Assembly: GCF_008329715.1 (NCBI RefSeq)
Contig: NZ_VTSR01000022.1
Coordinates: forward strand, 228,457-292,456
Direction of reading: 5' to 3'
Source of the DNA: Gimesia chilikensis
GTDB taxonomy: Bacteria; Planctomycetota; Planctomycetia; Planctomycetales; Planctomycetaceae
DNA length: 64,000 bases
The notes beneath the pieces are model-generated. The model searched no databases. It was given only the letters and a program-made list of their open reading frames with translations, and had not been told where the DNA came from. Positions 27,043 through 37,800 of this stretch are shown here, piece after piece. Each line of letters begins with the position of its first letter. The first letter of the stretch is position 1. The translations under genes were made by a program, and so were the position numbers.

Positions 27043-28071
27043 TTACTGATGGCCCTGCAGAATCTCTTCTGCGACCTGATAGACGACTTTCGGCCCCGTG
27101 GTCGCCTCAATGTGCCCGAGTTTGTGATGCGAGACCCTGGTGCCCCATTGTTCTGCCAGCTCTGCGATCCGCAGTGAGGGGACAAAGCGATCAAAGTCGG
27201 CGATATGCAGATGAATCTGATCGGGAGATAATAACGGTTCCCACTGATTCAATCGCAGTGGTTTACAAAGCGTTTCCAGTTGAGCTTCCTCGGGCGGATC
27301 GTGACTGGCGCCGCGGCGGATTGCATTTACTACAGTGCCCCCTTCATCAAGAATTCGCAAGAGATCGACAGGAGGCGTAATTGCATGCGCGAATTCGAGG
27401 TTTTCCACCAGCAGAGTCGCTATCAGCGTTAACCAGGCCCCGTGACTGATGCCCATCAGACCGATACGATGTCCCTGAGACTGGAGTGTCAGAATCAGAC
27501 TCCAGAGATCGAGAACTCCCTGCCGGGCGACCATCAACTGGTGGTCGATATTTCCCCCTGCGATTAACTGGCCAGGTCGGTATCCCGGGGGAGTGCGACG
27601 GAAATTGAAAGGGCTGTCCAGCATGACCACATCGATGCCGTGTGGCGTTAATCGTTCCGCCAGCCTGTTAAAGCTGCGGACACCCAACTGCACAATTCCA
27701 TCAACGGCGACAACGGTCAGACGTTCCGGGTTGTTGCTCTGCGTGGATTGAACGGTCGATTTCCAGTGGCGACCTTTGACGCGGTCATTTTCAGGAAAAC
27801 CGCTGGCGACGCTGGACTGGAACCTGAAGTCATTTACTTCCGCAGAGGGGAATGTAGTCTTGGAGGCCGGACGTAACTCGGACTGATACTCCAGCTGGGC
27901 TGGATCTGGTTTCGGAGAAAAAAACTGGTCTAACTCGCCACTCTGGAGTTCCGGCGTGGTTTCACGCGCACTCGAGATCACCAGCGGTTGCTTTTGGTAG
28001 TAGAAGAACCGATGCAGGAGATAGAAACCAACAACCTCATCCAGGCAAGTCGACCAGAGCTTTTGAAACAT
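27043..28071 (-). CDS. Alpha/beta hydrolase (ABHD18/DUF2048-like)
   Basis: 342 residues. The nucleophile elbow is GISHGAW with Ser209. The oxyanion side is preceded by VVMLDSPFNFRRTPPGYRPG, which resembles the L-x-x-P-x-x-G-x-R-x-P block of the DUF2048/ABHD18 group. The late aspartate is probably in HIADFDRFVP, and the catalytic His in LGHIEATTG. A 110-residue N-terminal segment includes a hydrophobic stretch and a polar linker. The substrate is unknown; a lipid or ester is likely for the fold. It begins 26 bp after the stop of the TlpA-like gene, so the two may be one operon. Confidence 0.8.
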   Translation of the reverse strand: MFQKLWSTCLDEVVGFYLLHRFFYYQKQPLVISSARETTPELQSGELDQFFSPKPDPAQLEYQSELRPASKTTFPSAEVNDFRFQSSVASGFPENDRVKGRHWKSTVQSTQSNNPERLTVVAVDGIVQLGVRSFNRLAERLTPHGIDVVMLDSPFNFRRTPPGYRPGQLIAGGNIDHQLMVARQGVLDLWSLILTLQSQGHRIGLMGISHGAWLTLIATLLVENLEFAHAITPPVDLLRILDEGGTVVNAIRRGASHDPPEEAQLETLCKPLRLNQWEPLLSPDQIHLHIADFDRFVPSLRIAELAEQWGTRVSHHKLGHIEATTGPKVVYQVAEEILQGHQ

Positions 28072-28097
28072 ACAATAAACTCGGACTGGGGAATGTC

Positions 28098-28745
28098 TTA
28101 TTCCGGTTTCTGTTTCAGGGCTGATTCGATTGCTGCTTCAATATCTGCCTGCGTGATTTCCTGGCTGGGGTCTGCAAAAGAGAATTTCTTAACTAGTTTC
28201 CCACTGCGGTCGTAGATACGGTAATGCGGGAGCGCGCCGTCGTCGATTCCAAAGGTCTCCATCGGATCCTTGTCATCGGCTGCGGTCGCCAGGACGTTAG
28301 TGAATTGCGCATTCTGCTTTTCGAGAAATTCGCGAACGGCTTTCTGAGTTGCCTCGTCTGATTCATCCATGCTGACCGAGATCACACTCAACCCCTGATC
28401 GGCGAGTTTCTGATTCCATTCCACTGTATGGTGGAAATTCTTGACGCAGGGAATACACCAGGTCGCCCAGAAATCAACCAGAACGACTTTACCCTGCTGT
28501 TGCTTGAGGATCTCTTCAAAACCGGCGGCATCGCTTAAGGTCAGTTTGATTTCTTCTGCCTTAGCGGGTTTGGTTTCGGGAGTTGCTGTCTCAGAGGGAA
28601 CAGCTTCGGGCTGCGGCTCAGTTTTTGTTGTTTCCTGGCTTTCCTGTGACGAGCAGCTGAATGTGAGTAGCAGCAGGCTGCAAACGAGAGCGGTGCGAAA
28701 CAGACTTTGCTGACGAAGGTTGTGTATCAGTTTTGTAAGGATCAT
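28098..28745 (-). CDS. TlpA/ResA-like thioredoxin-fold lipoprotein
   Basis: 215 residues from the ATG at 28745. A lipoprotein signal (SLLLLTFSC) predicts lipidated Cys31. A Pro/Glu/Thr-rich linker follows to about 70. The thioredoxin fold then shows VVLVDFWATWCIPCVKNF, with redox cysteines 97 and 100, VISVSMDESDEATQKAV, and the cis-proline region GALPHYRIYDRSG. Such proteins reduce or exchange disulfides in the periplasm, often for cytochrome c maturation. A haem-binding CxxCH protein is encoded divergently 149 bp away, which fits that role but does not prove it. Confidence 0.9.
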   Translation of the reverse strand: MILTKLIHNLRQQSLFRTALVCSLLLLTFSCSSQESQETTKTEPQPEAVPSETATPETKPAKAEEIKLTLSDAAGFEEILKQQQGKVVLVDFWATWCIPCVKNFHHTVEWNQKLADQGLSVISVSMDESDEATQKAVREFLEKQNAQFTNVLATAADDKDPMETFGIDDGALPHYRIYDRSGKLVKKFSFADPSQEITQADIEAAIESALKQKPE

Positions 28746-28894
28746 GGTTCGTCCCTGAAAAGTGTAATTAATCGGATATACCTGTTCGAATTTTAAACAA
28801 AAACGGAAAAGGAGCATAGTGTGAAGCGGGTTTCCTTCAGTAAGATTAAAGAGTCCAATAATTATTGAAATGTCTTTTTAATCCGGGACCCTTT

Positions 28895-30136
28895 ATGAAT
28901 TTCCCTGGCAAAACGTTTCTGATCTGCACAGTACTGAGTCTCTCTCTGTTAGCGGATCTTCACACACCTCTCCAAGCCGGTTCACCAGAGATCTCCGTAC
29001 AAATTGAGCGATTGGAAAACACCTGGTTGTATGAAGTCGCGGATGGTGACTATCAGATTCTGGTGGAAGGAGAACCTCTGAAACGCATTACCGGGGCAGA
29101 GTTGCCTGCTTTACGCGATCTGGAGATCAAGTTACAGAAACAGAAGCAGAATGATCCTCGGGCAGCGCAACAGCTGAATGCACTGTTGATTGCCATGGGA
29201 CGCATTGCGGACGAACCGACTTTGATCTATCTGCATGAACTTTTCGAATCTTATCCCGAGCGAAGAAATGATGTGGCTGAGGCTATCAGCTGGTATTCAC
29301 AAGAGAATCAGCGCCGGGACGCCGACTGGCGGATTCTGGTACGGTCGTTAAATATCGTCGAAGGAAAACAGGCCCGGGCTGTGATGCAGGCATTGACCCG
29401 CTTTCACAGGCGATCCAACAAAGCACAATGGATTCGGCAGGTGATTCTGGTCGGGCTGCAGCAGAATCCTGAGGGGCAGGCAATTGCAGTGAAACTGCTG
29501 GAGCACTGGACTGGACAACATCCCGAACAGTCGGGAGAAGCTGCTTCTTCTCCGCTCGTGGCCTGGCAGAAATGGTTTGCTCAAAAATATCCGGACGAAC
29601 TTCCCGCGGAACTTCCGGTGGAACCAGAGGACAGCCGCTGGAAATATGCCGGCCTGTTAAAAGAATTGAAGAACGAGTCGACAAAACCGGCTAATCTGAA
29701 GCTGGGAGCTGAAGCATTTGTTAAGGCGACCTGTGTCAAATGTCATCTCTTTGGAAAAACAGGTGAGAAGATCGGACCTGATCTGACTCATGTCAGCAGG
29801 CGTTTCCAGCAGAAGGAAATCCTGCAGGCGACCATCTTTCCTTCTCATTTCGTTTCGGAAGAATATCCCACGTTTACCATTATTACCAGTGCCGGTAAGT
29901 CTTATACCGGCATGATGGGCGCAGCGGGACCCGATGAGATCATGTTGTTGACCAGTGAAGGCAAACGACAGCTCATTAAAAAGAAGGATGTAGATGAGAT
30001 CATCCCCGTCAAGAAATCGTCAATGCCTGATGGACTGCTGAATCTACTGTCGAAAGCTGAGGCCGTCCAGCTGATTCGCTATCTGTCCCGACTGCCTGAA
30101 GGTGCGTCAGAAGCATATCGGCATACAACGCGATAG
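28895..30136 (+). CDS. Exported haem-binding protein (Pirellula/Verrucomicrobium type)
   Basis: 413 residues from the ATG at 28895 with GGGAC 7 bases upstream; an upstream TTG is less likely. The signal peptide is TFLICTVLSLSLLADLHTPL. Residues about 60-260 are helical repeats resembling HEAT repeats. The C-terminal domain has CVKCHLFGKTGEKIGPDL with the haem motif C280-xx-C283-H284, followed by ILQATIFPSHFVSEEY and GKSYTGMM, the pattern of TIGR02603 haem-binding domains. These are abundant in planctomycetes and usually joined to other exported domains. Its electron partner is unknown. It converges with cls, 8 bp between stops. Confidence 0.88.
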   Translation: MNFPGKTFLICTVLSLSLLADLHTPLQAGSPEISVQIERLENTWLYEVADGDYQILVEGEPLKRITGAELPALRDLEIKLQKQKQNDPRAAQQLNALLIAMGRIADEPTLIYLHELFESYPERRNDVAEAISWYSQENQRRDADWRILVRSLNIVEGKQARAVMQALTRFHRRSNKAQWIRQVILVGLQQNPEGQAIAVKLLEHWTGQHPEQSGEAASSPLVAWQKWFAQKYPDELPAELPVEPEDSRWKYAGLLKELKNESTKPANLKLGAEAFVKATCVKCHLFGKTGEKIGPDLTHVSRRFQQKEILQATIFPSHFVSEEYPTFTIITSAGKSYTGMMGAAGPDEIMLLTSEGKRQLIKKKDVDEIIPVKKSSMPDGLLNLLSKAEAVQLIRYLSRLPEGASEAYRHTTR

Positions 30137-30144
30137 GCGTGCCG

Positions 30145-31575
30145 TTACATGACTGGCGCAAACAGGCGATAAATATTCTGTTTTAATATCACCAGTCTGC
30201 TGCGTTGGTCCCACTCAGCCTCAGTGATTCTGGTGGCATCCAGCAGGTCCTGCTCACAGGTTTCTCTCAGCCGCTGGGCAAACTTGCGGTCATAGATTGC
30301 CAGTCCGACCTCGAAATTGAGAATCAGGCTGCGGGAATCAAAGTTGGCGGTCCCCACGAGGGACCAGCATCCATCGATCGTGAGCGTTTTCGAATGCAGG
30401 ATTCCTTTGTTGTACTCATAGATTTCCACGCCGGCATCGAGCAGGGAGTCGTAATAAGAGCGGCCGGCATGTACGGTCGAGGGATTTGCTGACTTGCCGG
30501 AAACCAGTAACCTGACATGAACTCCCCGCCGCGCTGCTGATTCCAGCGCGGTTGTTAAAGATTCCGGCGGGACGAAATAAGAGGTTGTCAGTAACAGACT
30601 CTCGCGGGCTTCGTTGATGGCGGCAAACATCAGGGTCAGGAAAACATCCGCATTTTTTTCCGGCCCAGAACAGAGTGTCTGTGCTGTGACGTTCCCATCG
30701 GTTTCCGGATGGGGATAATACTGCGAATGCGTCAGGGCTTCCCCAGTGGCGAAGAACCAGTCTTCTGCAAACACCTGTTGCAGCTGCAGTGTTTCGGGAC
30801 CTTCGATTTTGAGATGGGTATCGCGCCAGAAGCCAAGATTCTGATGCAGCCCCAGATATTCATCTCCGATGTTCATACCACCGGTGAATGCCACGTTACC
30901 GTCGACAATCACAATTTTACGATGGTTGCGTAGATTGATTGACCAGCGTTCGCGAAAAGAAGCACCTGGCAGGAAGGGGGCGACCTGTATTCCTGCGGCA
31001 ATCATCGGCTTGAAAAAGTGGTTCCTGAGATTCATTGACCCGAAACCGTCGTAGAGAAAGCGAACTTCAACGCCGGCTTTTGCTTTTTCGATCAGCAGGT
31101 CGCGTAGCATTGTTCCTGATTGATCGGGTTGCCAGATATAGTATTCCAGGTGCAGGGAATGTTGGGCGTTCAGAATCGCCTGTTTAATCAGGCCCAGTGT
31201 GCGGTTGGTATCTGTCAACAGTTCGATACTGTTGCCATAGGTAGGCACGGTATGGGCGATGTTTTGTGCAAGCCGCATCAGATTCTGATTCAAGACCAGG
31301 TACTCATCGTTGGAGAGCAGCTGGTTTTGAATGATCTGGGGGAGTTTGGGAGCCAGCGACTGATTGGCCCGCTCTTTCGATCTGGAACGCCGTTGAACGC
31401 GGTTGATTCCAAAGAAGAGATAAATGATACCACCCAGACCGGGGAGCAGCAGAATACTTAGAATCCAGGAAACGGTGGAAACGGGGTGTCGTTTCTTCTG
31501 TAGCAGGATGTGGGGAATCAGCGCCAGAGTAATCAGGTAACCGGTAAGTGAGATTGTGGCTGTAATCCAGTCCAT
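30145..31575 (-). CDS. cls: Cardiolipin synthase (phospholipase D superfamily)
   Basis: 476 residues from the ATG at 31575. Two membrane helices at the N-terminus (TATISLTGYLITLALIPHIL and TVSWILSILLLPGLGGIIYL) end in FFGINRVQRR, the usual PLDc_N layout. Two HKD motifs follow: HRKIVIVDGNVAFTGGMNIG near residue 217 and HSKTLTIDGCWSLVGTANFD near 393. The enzyme joins two phosphatidylglycerol molecules, or PG with another phospholipid, to make cardiolipin at the inner membrane. The length matches bacterial ClsA. A divergent alpha-2-macroglobulin gene starts 228 bp away. Confidence 0.94.
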   Translation of the reverse strand: MDWITATISLTGYLITLALIPHILLQKKRHPVSTVSWILSILLLPGLGGIIYLFFGINRVQRRSRSKERANQSLAPKLPQIIQNQLLSNDEYLVLNQNLMRLAQNIAHTVPTYGNSIELLTDTNRTLGLIKQAILNAQHSLHLEYYIWQPDQSGTMLRDLLIEKAKAGVEVRFLYDGFGSMNLRNHFFKPMIAAGIQVAPFLPGASFRERWSINLRNHRKIVIVDGNVAFTGGMNIGDEYLGLHQNLGFWRDTHLKIEGPETLQLQQVFAEDWFFATGEALTHSQYYPHPETDGNVTAQTLCSGPEKNADVFLTLMFAAINEARESLLLTTSYFVPPESLTTALESAARRGVHVRLLVSGKSANPSTVHAGRSYYDSLLDAGVEIYEYNKGILHSKTLTIDGCWSLVGTANFDSRSLILNFEVGLAIYDRKFAQRLRETCEQDLLDATRITEAEWDQRSRLVILKQNIYRLFAPVM

Positions 31576-31803
31576 CGAAGAGTCTCTCGAGCGCCAGGAA
31601 GCATAATACATGCAGGAAGATCAATTTGATTCAGGATTATGCAGTAATCCACTGGTTTCTCCTACCTTGTTTTTCTGTATGGCTTGAAAATTATGAGAAT
31701 TTCGGGAACTCGGCGGGAATTCCGTTCGTCAAACCAACGCGAAATATTATGATTCCCGTCTGAAGCACTTCAATAATAAACACATCTTGATACAGGTCCT
31801 GCA

Positions 31804-34800
31804 ATGTTAAAGTTATCCATAAAAAAACACCTTCTCTGGTCATGCATGCTGGTTAGCCTGACCTCGCTGGGAGTTTATCTCTTTGCGGCAGAAAAAAGTC
31901 CGCCCAAAGCCCGTTCGCTGGCAGATTCCTATCAGAAACAGGGAAACTACGGGGATGCCTGGGAGCTGTATCAGAAGCTGGCAACCCGACAGGACAGTTC
32001 AGCAACAGAGGTGGTGCATGATCTGCAGGCAGGCATCCAGTGTCTGCAGCGTTTGAATCGTGTCAGTGAAATCGACGCATTTCGAGAAGCGATTCTCAAA
32101 GTACACAGCGACGAACCGCTGGTTCTCTCCAGTCTTGCAGAAACACTGATTCAGGGACCTTATTTCGGATATATCATCGATGGTAAGTTCATCCGCGGTC
32201 ACCAGCGGGGTGGCAGTCGATATGTGAATACACGGGAACAGGACCGTCTCCGGGCATTACAGTTGATGAGTCAGGCGGTTGAGGAATTGAAGTCATCCAA
32301 TGATCCAACGCTCGCAGCCCAGATTTATGCTGACTATGCCAGATACCTGATGTCAGGCCGTCAGGGACGCGATGCCTGGAAGCTTCAGATTTTGACTGAT
32401 CTAGAGGCAACCCCCGACTACCAGAGCGTCGGGGCAGAACCTGGCAACTGGTTTCGTGGTGAACCCAGCGGAGGGCCGGAAGGGGCGCCCGTGGATGCGA
32501 ATGGCAAGCCCGTTTACTATCGAGTGCCCGAGTCCTGGGAGGAAGCGGCTAATGATGGAGAACGCTGGCGCTGGATGCTGGCAGAATCAGTCAAACAGGA
32601 GCCCGGGCGGGAAGGGCGTGCGCTTCTGGAAGTCGCGAATTTTACCCGCAGTCAGTTTGGCGTACAGACCCTGCAGCAATACTTTCCCCTGCTGTACCGG
32701 TCTCGCGCGATGGACGATGCCAAGGAGGAAGAGCAGGTTAATCCCTATTCTCTGGAGAGTCTGAAAGAATCCGAAACCCTCGCACGTCTGGCAACGGGCA
32801 TTCAACGCTTCGAATTGCCCGCCGATCAGAATTATATTCTGCTGTATCAGAAGGTGATCTCACTGGGTAAAAGCAACCAGGCGGAAAACGCACTGGCTCA
32901 ATTGACGAGTGTCTTCGAGAACCGGAGACAGTATCCAGAAGCTGCTAAATACCTGCAGCAGAACATTCAAGAGTATGGTGATCCCGGGCAAAATAAACAG
33001 AAGCATCTGAAGCAGATTGTTGGCAATTGGGGAGAATTCGCACCCACTCAAACACAGGCGGCAGGTCAGGGGGCTAAGGTCGATTATCGTTTCCGGAACG
33101 GTAAGCAGGTCCATTTTGAAGCGTATGAGATCAACGTTGCTGAATTGTTGAAAGATGTCAAAGACTATCTCAAGTCACATCCGGACCGCCTGGACTGGAA
33201 TAAAATCAATATTTCGAACCTGGGATATCGTCTGGTTCAGGAACAGCAGAAAAAATATCAGGGAGCACTGGTTTCTCGCTGGGATATGAAACTGGAACCT
33301 CTGGAAGGACACCGGGACCGTCGTGTGACTGTCGCCACCCCGCTGCAGAATGCAGGAGCATATCTGCTGATCGCGAAAATGGAAGACGGGAATACCAGTC
33401 GGATTGTCGTCTGGCTGGATGATACCGTCATCGTGCATAAGCGGATGGCAGACCGGACCTTCTACTATGTGGCTGATGCCCGCAGCGGACAGCCGGTGCC
33501 CAATGCGAATCTGGAGTTTTTTGGATATCAGAACAAATACGTCGCCCGTAATCAGCGACAGACTCTGACCGCCAGTTTTGCAGAGCAGACCGATGAGAAC
33601 GGTCAGGCATTTCCTGAAAAGAATCTGCTGAAACGCGAGTTTCAATGGATTGCCATCGCCCGTACGAAGTCAGGTCGATTTGCTTACCAGGGGTTCGATC
33701 GATTCTGGTACCAGCCGTCCCCCCAGGAAGAGTATCAAGTCAACAAGATTTATGGGATCACTGATCGTCCCGTCTACCGTCCCGGACAGAAGGTCGATTA
33801 TAAGTTCTGGGTGCGGAACGTGGGCTATGATCTTTCGAAATCTGAGGAAGCCCTGTTTGATCAACGTGAGGTTACTTTAAAGCTGATCGGGCGAGATCAG
33901 AAACAGATCTTTGAAAAAACGCTGACGACCGACGAGTATGGCGGTGCAAACGGGGAGTGGGAGATTCCCCAAGATGCCGCTCTGGGCTCTTACAGTTTTG
34001 TGGTCGAAGTCAAATATGATTTTCCACCGGGGAATAAACGAAATCGCAAATTTGCTTCGTCGTTCTCGTTCCGCGTCGAGGAGTATAAGAAGCCGGAATA
34101 CGAAGTCTCAGTCGAGGCACCTGATGAACCCGTGGCGCTGGGAGATACTATTAAAGCCAAAATTAAGGCAAAGTACTATTTTGGCAGTCCGGTGATCAAC
34201 GCGGAAGTCAAATACAAAGTAACGCGAACCTCTTACGAACAGCACTGGTATCCCTATGATCCATGGGACTGGTTGTACGGATCCGGTTACTGGTGGTTTA
34301 CCAGTGATCATCCCTGGTATCCCGGTTGGGGCCGCTGGGGATGTATTGCCCCCGGTCCGTGGTGGATCCATCGTCGCTCTGCACCACCAGAAGTTGTGAT
34401 GTCGAATACGGTTCCGATTGGCAGCAATGGTGAGGTTGAAATCGAGATCGACACAGCACTGGCGAAAGCGATTCACGGCGATGAAGATCATCGATATGAG
34501 ATTACAGCGGAAGTCGTTGACGAGTCTCGGCGTACGATCGTGGGAAAAGGATCGGTACTGGTAGCCCGTGAACCTTTCAAAGTATTTGCCTGGATGAATC
34601 GGGGTTATTATCGGGTTGGTGATTCGATGACGGCCAGCTTCAAGGCACAGACACTCGATCAGAAACCGGTCCAGGGAACCGGGAAGATCGTGCTATACCG
34701 CATTACCTACAATCAACAGGGGGAACCACAGGAAACGGCGGTCCAGGAATGGGACGTCAATCCTCAAGAGGACGGTACAATCAATCAAAAGATGTCCGCG

Positions 34801-37800
34801 ACTCAGGCCGGACAATATCGAGTTGCCTGTGTTGTGACTGACAAGCAGGGAAAACAGATTGAAGGAGGCTCACTGTTCACGATCCGAGGTGAAGGTTTTG
34901 ACGGCAAGGAGTATCGATTCAATGACCTGGAAATCATTGTCGAAAAGAAAAATTACCAGCCGGGGGAAAAAGTCCGTTTGTTGATCAATACGAATCAGCC
35001 GGGCAGCACCATTTTGTTGTTTTTGCGTCCCGTGAATGGAATCTACCAGAAACCACAGGTGCTCAAGCTGGCTGGAAAAAGCACCACTTATGAGCTGGAC
35101 CTGACGCGCAAGGATCTGCCAAACCTGTTTGTGGAAGCTGTGACAATTCACCAGGGGCAGGTATTTACCGAAGCACGTGAAATTGCCGTTCCACCAGAAA
35201 AACAGGTGGTCAATCTGGAAGTCGAATCTTCTGAAACCGAATATAAGCCCGGTCAGAACGCGACCGTAAAGTTGAAGGTGACCGATGCGGAAGGAAATCC
35301 GGTTGAGGGTTCCCTGGTGGTAAGCGTCTATGACAAGAGTGTGGAGTACATCAGCGGCGGTTCGAATGTGAGTGATATCAAATCATTCTTCTGGAAATGG
35401 AAACGTTCACATCACCCTTTGACCTACAGTAGCCTCAGTCGGAGTTTTCATAACCTGCTCAAGCAAGGTGAAGTCGGCATGCAGGTGCTGGGGGCCTTTG
35501 GCAATCTCATACCTGCCAACGCTGATAAGTCAGATCAATTCGGAGTCATGGAAGGCCCGGGGCCGGGTGTCTTACCAGCTATGAAGTCTGGCAGAGCAAC
35601 CCCCATGGCGGGAGTCCCCCTCAGCATGGCCCCTGCCGAAGAAAAGGCAAGTGAGTTACAGGCAGATGCTGCTGTGTCTTCGGCAGGATCTTCAGCTGTA
35701 GTCGAACCAGCCGTTCGTCAGAATTTTGCAGATACCGCCTTTTGGAATGGCGCGATCAATCCGGACCGGGATGGGTTAGCTGAGGTCTCCTTTAAGATGC
35801 CCGAGAATCTGACCAGCTGGAGGATTCGGAGCTGGTCAATGGGCACAGGGACCATGGTCGGTGAAGGTCAGCGTGAAGTCGTCACTCGTAAAAATCTGAT
35901 TATTCGGCTCCAGGCTCCCCGGTTCTTTACAGAGACTGATGAAGTCGTGCTGAGTGCGAACGTGCATAACTACCTGAAGACATCCAAGGATGTGAAGGTA
36001 GTGCTCGAACTGGACGGCGATGCGCTGGAACCGCTGGATGAACTGACTCAGATGGTGACGATTGACGCCAATGGCGAGAAACGGATTGACTGGCGGGTCA
36101 AAGCCTCACGGGCCGGTTTTGCCGTGATTCGCATGAAAGCATTGACCGATGAGGAATCCGATGCGATGCAGATGACCTTCCCGGTCAAAGTACACGGAAT
36201 TTTAAAGACAGAATCCTTTACCGGCAGTATTCGTCCCGCTGATACTTCGGCCCAGATCAGTTTTCAGATTCCCGGTCAGCGGACGACGGAACTCAGTCGC
36301 CTGGAACTGCGTTATTCCCCCTCACTGGCAGGAGCGATGGTCGATGCACTGCCTTATCTGATTTACAACCCCCATAAAACTACAGACTGCACCCTGTATC
36401 GTTTTCTCCCAACCGTGATGACCCAGAACATTCTGAAACGAATGGGGCTGGATCTTAAGGAGATTGAGCGGAAACGGACCAATCTGAATGCCCAGGAAAT
36501 TGGCGATGATCAGAAACGGGCTGAACAGTGGAAACGCTATGGTCAGAATCCGATCTTCAATCAGGCTGAGTTGGATCTGATTGTGAAGCAGGGAGTCGCA
36601 GATTTGACCAGTATGCAGCTGTCTGATGGTGGCTGGGGCTGGTTCTCTGGCTGGCAGGAACGGTCTTCTCCCTTCTTCACTGCCCGGGTTGTACAGGGGC
36701 TGGCCCTGGCGCAGCAGAGCGATGTTGCGCTGGTGCCTGGCACTTTGGAACGCGGCGTCGAGTGGTTGAAGAACTACCAGCAACAGGAAGTTCGGAAGCT
36801 TCTGAATGCACCAGCTAAAACGAAACCCTACAAAGAATATGCGTCCAACCTGGATGCCTATGTGTTCCTGGTTCTGGTCAATCAGGGCGTCACCAATGAG
36901 CAGATGTATGATTTCCTGTATCGGGATCGGACTAAATTATCGGTCTATGCCTTGGGGATGCTGGGACTGGCGTCTCATAAGCTGGAACGTCAGGATCGTC
37001 TGACGATGCTGATGGATAACATGGACCAGTACCTGGTACAGGATCCTGAAAATCAGACCGCTTATCTTAATCTGCCAGAAAACAACTGGTGGTGGCACTG
37101 GTACGGTAATGAAGTGGAAGCGAATGCCTACTACCTGAAGCTGTTGTCGAAAGTGGACCCGCAGAACCCCAAAGCGGCACAGCTGGTCAAGTATCTGCTT
37201 AACAACCGCAAGCACGCCACCTACTGGAGTTCTGTGTCGGACACTGCGATCGCAGTCGAAGCACTAGCCGAATACTGGACTGCCAGTGGAGAAGATCAAC
37301 CCGATCTGACTCTCGAAGTCTACCTGGACGGTGAGAAACAGAAAGAGGTGAAAATTACTACCGCCGATCTGTTTACCTATGACAACAAGTTTGTCCTGGA
37401 AGGGGATGCATTGACTGCGGGGGCTCATCGTCTGGAGATTCGGAAGCAGGGGCGTGGGCCGGTTTACTATAATGCTTATGTGACGTACTTCACCAAGGAA
37501 GATTTCATCACAGCCACAGGTCTGGAAGTCAAAGTGGAGCGGAAGTATTACCAGCTGATTCCCGAAGACGCAGACATTAAAACGTCCGGCTCGGAAGGTC
37601 AGGTCGTCGATCAGCGCGTGGAGAAATACCAGCGTCAGGAAATCACACGTGAGACGGCACTCAAGAGTGGCGACCTGGTGGAAGTGGAATTGATCTTCGA
37701 CAGCAAAAATGACTATGAATATCTGGTATTCGAAGATTTCCGCGCCGCTGGTCTGGAACCGGTCGAACTCCGCAGCGGATACTCCTACAACGGACTGAGG

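Noticed and set aside
26887..27177. 96-codon plus-strand frame
   Set aside because: No ribosome site and no homology; half of it is antisense to the hydrolase.
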